Made by a program: the position numbers and the translations under genes | Shown: one piece after another, positions 62,101 through 64,000 of the stretch | Numbering within the stretch: position 1 is the stretch's first letter | Layout of the letters: each line of letters opens with the position of its first letter | Notes under the pieces: model-generated | Seen by the model: only the letters and a program-made list of their open reading frames with translations | Databases searched by the model: none | Told to the model about the DNA's origin: nothing | Origin: Diplonema papillatum | Lineage: Eukaryota > Euglenozoa > Diplonemea > Diplonemida > Diplonemidae | Assembly (NCBI GenBank): GCA_030068145.1 | Contig: JAPJBO010000613.1 | Coordinates: 62,001 to 126,000 of the forward strand | DNA length: 64,000 nt | Direction of reading: 5' to 3'

Positions 62101-63411
62101 TCTTTTTCTCTCTATCTCTCTCTTTGGCTAGCAAAGCGACTATTGCGACCGACACCACGACGGGGAAAATCTTAGTTTCATGTTTAGGCAGAGCACTGCC
62201 TCTCATGCATGGTTGATGCTAGCATCAAGTCTCTTTCGAGGAAGATGTCGTCAAGGAAAGGGATGCAAAATAGAAAATAGAAAGTTGTAAAAAGGGGAAG
62301 GTACGGCTCCCAAAGTGGGGTATGAAACCTTGAGGGACTAGCCCCCTGTGTTTTTTTCACCGCGGTGTTGTGTGCACCTCGTTCTTCGTCTCTCATGGTT
62401 CGCTCTTGAACGCAGACCAATCCAAAGTCAGAGCTCACGACGGGGGGGTGAAGCATGCCTGTAGTAGCGGACGAGGTACAAGGCCCACTTCGCGTACGCC
62501 TGGTGGATGTTTGCGATCGTCTGCTGCGTCTTCTCATCGTCCTTCAGGGCCGGATCTTCGGCCAGGGGCCCCATGACGCTCTCCGCGGCCTGGATGCAGT
62601 GCCGGGCTGCCCCGTAGTCGTTGGCGCACAGGTAGAAACTCGTGAGGCCCAACGCGTTGATGGCCCACTCGAGCCGGTCGAACTCCTTCTTCGACGCCAG
62701 CTGCCGCTGCAGGGTCAGGTGGCAGTACTTCTGCGCCTCGGAAGAGTTCGAGTCGTTGCCGTACACTTGCGCGAGGTAGAACAGTGTCGACGTGTACACT
62801 TTCTCCACCTCACCCCTCATCTGACTCAGCGACCCGCCCTCTGTCGTCCTCCCGTCGTCGGACACCTTCAACCCCTCGTGTCCGGTGTCCCCTTCTTTTT
62901 TAGCCCACTTGTCGAAGTCCTCGTAGATCTTCATGCTGTGGTGCAAGCACTGCAACGCCTTGTCCTGCCCACCCCTCGCGCACCAGTGGAACCCCGCCAT
63001 GTTGAACGCCGTCAGCAGCGTGTGCGCGAACGTCCTGTCGACGTCGTCGCCGAACGAGGTGCGGAGGGTTAAAAGAGTGCCCTTCTTGTACCCTTCGTTC
63101 CAGTTGTACGGGAGGGACTTGTTCCGGAGCGTCTGCAGCATGTTCTCCGCTTTTTCGAGGTACTCGTAGCCGTCTTCGAACGACTCAACCTCGAACAGGT
63201 TGCCGGCGATCACAACGTGGATGTCGGCGGCCTGGTGCAGGGCAGTGACACTGTCGGGCATCTCCTTGCTGAGATCGACCACCCGCGTGCGCAGGTCCGT
63301 CATCAAGCTGCGGGCCGCGTGCTTGTTCTGGAAAATGTCCCGCGTCGGCGGCTCCTCGTTCGCCTTGTCGACGATCTTCTTCATTTCCGCATCGTAAGCC
63401 TCGGTGTCCAT
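59141..63411 (-). CDS. KIFBP: KIF-binding protein homologue (KIFBP/KBP), two exons
   Basis: KBP binds kinesin motor domains and blocks their attachment to microtubules; it is a TPR-like helical protein. Exons on the minus strand: 63411-62459 and 60038-59141, 616 residues against 621 in human. N-terminal helices, then YTSTLFYLAQVYGNDSNSSE, AQKYCHLTLQRQLASKKEFD and RLEWAINALGLTSFYL...ARHCIQAAESV (KBP: AAHYCHSTLKRQL, EWAINAATLSQFY, ARHCLSAANVI). Exon 2: KKALEWYCFDGFVTDYIAIM, QDISHFLKAIMVW, AKLLEPLPGQLNAKHYLNLQ, RQVWFELGEIFLEASDLRIA and the typical end ASEMVQLLPSKMRDLQKVYM. The join YYRDEYTGNK is phase 2 with a GC donor (CAG, then GCATGC) and a CACACAG acceptor. The start is the ATG before DTEAYDAEM. 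Confidence 0.93.
60072..60150 (+). repeat. dispersed repeat family F, short copy
   Basis: TTAGTTTAATGTTCAGGCAG, GACACTGCCTCTCGTGTATG, GATGCTAGCATCAAGTCTTC. It starts 35 bases from the KIFBP exon 2 acceptor. Confidence 0.75.
60228..60262 (-). repeat. second copy of the KIFBP exon 2 acceptor region
   Basis: Matches 60031-60066 (TCGTCCCTGTG(T/C)GAAGTATT, AGCAT(G/A)GACTT), including a CACAG acceptor (here CGCACAG). The 195 bases between the two copies are mostly a family F insertion, as if the insert were flanked by a long direct repeat. Confidence 0.65.
60258..60418 (+). repeat. dispersed repeat family E, full copy
   Basis: GGGGAGATTGCAAGAACGTG through CCACGGACACATAAGGCGGA to GTGTCTGCAGACAGGACAGC. 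The closest relative is 24935-25085. Confidence 0.8.
60462..61907. mobile_element. 1.45-kb long-TIR element with palindromic termini (KIFBP intron)
   Basis: Inverted repeats of about 250 bases (60462-60720 and 61655-61907) start CACCACGTA and are flanked by TA on both sides, consistent with a TA target duplication. Each end carries three palindromes (CTTGTCATACGTATGACAAG or ACTTGTCATATGACAAGT). The TIRs read into a shared stretch ATACAATTGGCTGAGAAA, ATACAACCCAATACTCGC. The unique core (60721-61654) has no complete transposase that I recognise but contains a C2H2 finger frame. TIR arms are about 85-90% alike. Confidence 0.82.
61228..61617 (+). CDS. C2H2 zinc-finger fragment inside the long-TIR element
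   Basis: 129-codon frame. Near residue 60 it reads VKQNCPFCNKHVGTLGFRQH then LLYVHPKKL: a C-x2-C-x11-H-x4-H finger, close to a classical C2H2 finger with one spacing change. N-terminal context (RKQKSFVACAERPAFPASG) includes further scattered Cys. Short and without family match; possibly one exon or a remnant of the element's own DNA-binding protein. Confidence 0.4.
   Translation: MFVEKPSNLQITLETPWWRVLLVQRTVPRKQKSFVACAERPAFPASGVCMHTMIGLHYTRVKQNCPFCNKHVGTLGFRQHLLYVHPKKLIRKPVLCASNFLFSEATGQPHLPFFSSFRGATIFIDPRMN
62163..62290 (+). repeat. dispersed repeat family F
   Basis: TTAGTTTCATGTTTAGGCAG, AGCACTGCCTCTCATGCATG, GTTGATGCTAGCATCAAGTC, GGGATGCAAAATAGAAAATA. Near-identical to 41345-41470. Confidence 0.8.
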
Positions 63412-64000
63412 CTTCGCCGCCGCCGCCCCTCCTCCGCCCCCTGCTTACACTTCCTATAGTATGCAACAAACAGTTCAAGACGGTACCGACAGTAGTCTAA
63501 GTCTAAGTCACCCTCCCCCTGCCTGTACCCCTCCCTTCCCACCTCCCACACGTCCCGGTTGAAAAAGAAGACCGCGAGGTGGCGTTTTGCTGCCTTGACC
63601 TATCGTGCTCGGGCCTTAGAAGCATTGATTGCTCTTTGCATCACTTGGCGACCGTCCTGCTCTAGGTTGGGTTTTTCGACCTTGGCCTGAAGATAGTCTC
63701 GGACGATGGTCAGACTATCGTCTGGGTGCACTTGACGGAAGACCTGCTCTAGGTTGCTTTCTTCGGCCTTGGTGGCCTGAGATGATCGGACGGTGAGCGA
63801 GACCAAAGGATCGTTAGGCCATGCTTTCACACCGAGGATCGGTACTGAACATCGTGTATCGAGGAAGCTTTTACCCTTATGCACTACGCGAGATTTCTGT
63901 TCCCGCTGAGCTTGCTGTTCCCGCTGAGCTTGCCATAGGACAGCTGCGTTAATGTGTAACAGATGTGCCGCCCCAGCCAAACTCCCCACCTGACTGGCGT
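63412..64000. other. KIFBP upstream region; unassigned minus frame at the edge
   Basis: 63600-63989 on minus has a 129-codon frame with SSQATKAEESNLEQVFRQVH, PDDSLTIVRDYLQAKVEKPN, LEQDGRQVMQRAINASKAR. Its doubled (A/E)KxEExNLEQ-like motif suggests a helical repeat, but I recognise no family and it meets the window end. No promoter element is identified. Confidence 0.35.

Overview
This window is nuclear DNA of a protist. It has spliced genes with GT-AG introns, kilobase-scale introns, high-GC exons, and a large load of transposons and satellites. The kinase resembles ERK7/MAPK15 of apicomplexans (activation loop TDY). Ubiquitin carries the plant/alveolate-type TLADYN segment, and there is a long PPR protein. 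An alveolate alga (chromerid-like) would fit, but that is inference; the window has no rRNA or organelle gene to settle it. Five host genes can be assembled with confidence by joining exons, and all lie on the minus strand: an ERK7/MAPK15-type MAP kinase (exons between 10301 and 3673), the H/ACA snoRNP protein GAR1 (32864 to 14789), a ubiquitin-S27a ribosomal fusion (38818 to 38360, one exon), a PPR protein of about 987 residues (56483 to 48093) and the kinesin-binding protein KIFBP/KBP (63411 to 59141). A sixth, Asn-rich hypothetical gene lies near 37420. Coding DNA is only about 8 kb of 64 kb. Layout: 1-3.6 kb, minisatellites and foldback repeats. 3.7-10.3 kb, kinase gene whose three introns are mostly tandem repeats and dispersed repeats. 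10.3-14.8 kb, intergenic repeats. 14.8-32.9 kb, GAR1, where 519 coding bases are spread over 18 kb. Its 15.4 kb first intron holds a C-tract TIR element, a 0.7 kb TIR element, a 2.4 kb DNA transposon with a frameshifted transposase, a tyrosine-recombinase fragment, a GGAAAC-repeat TIR element, foldbacks, and a 5.6 kb tyrosine-recombinase retroelement with split direct repeats. 33-38 kb, satellites and the hypothetical gene. 38.4-38.8 kb, ubiquitin-S27a. 39-48 kb, gene-poor dispersed repeats and one more C-tract-type element. 48-56.5 kb, PPR gene with partial tandem copies at all three exon edges and a 1.6 kb C-tract element in intron 2. 56.5-59.1 kb, two further copies of the PPR 5' end plus repeats. 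59.1-63.4 kb, KIFBP, whose single intron uses a GC donor and carries a 1.45 kb long-TIR element with palindromic ends and a C2H2 finger fragment. The genes do not form a pathway. MAPK15 and KIFBP both belong to families tied to cilia and microtubules, GAR1 to rRNA pseudouridylation, S27a to the ribosome, and PPR to organelle RNA. The most notable points are the retroelement (gag-recombinase-RT order as in VIPER, with A1...B1-A2-B2 repeats), the C-tract TIR family with AT-rich subterminal arrays, the long-TIR palindrome element in KIFBP, and the partial exon amplification in the PPR gene.
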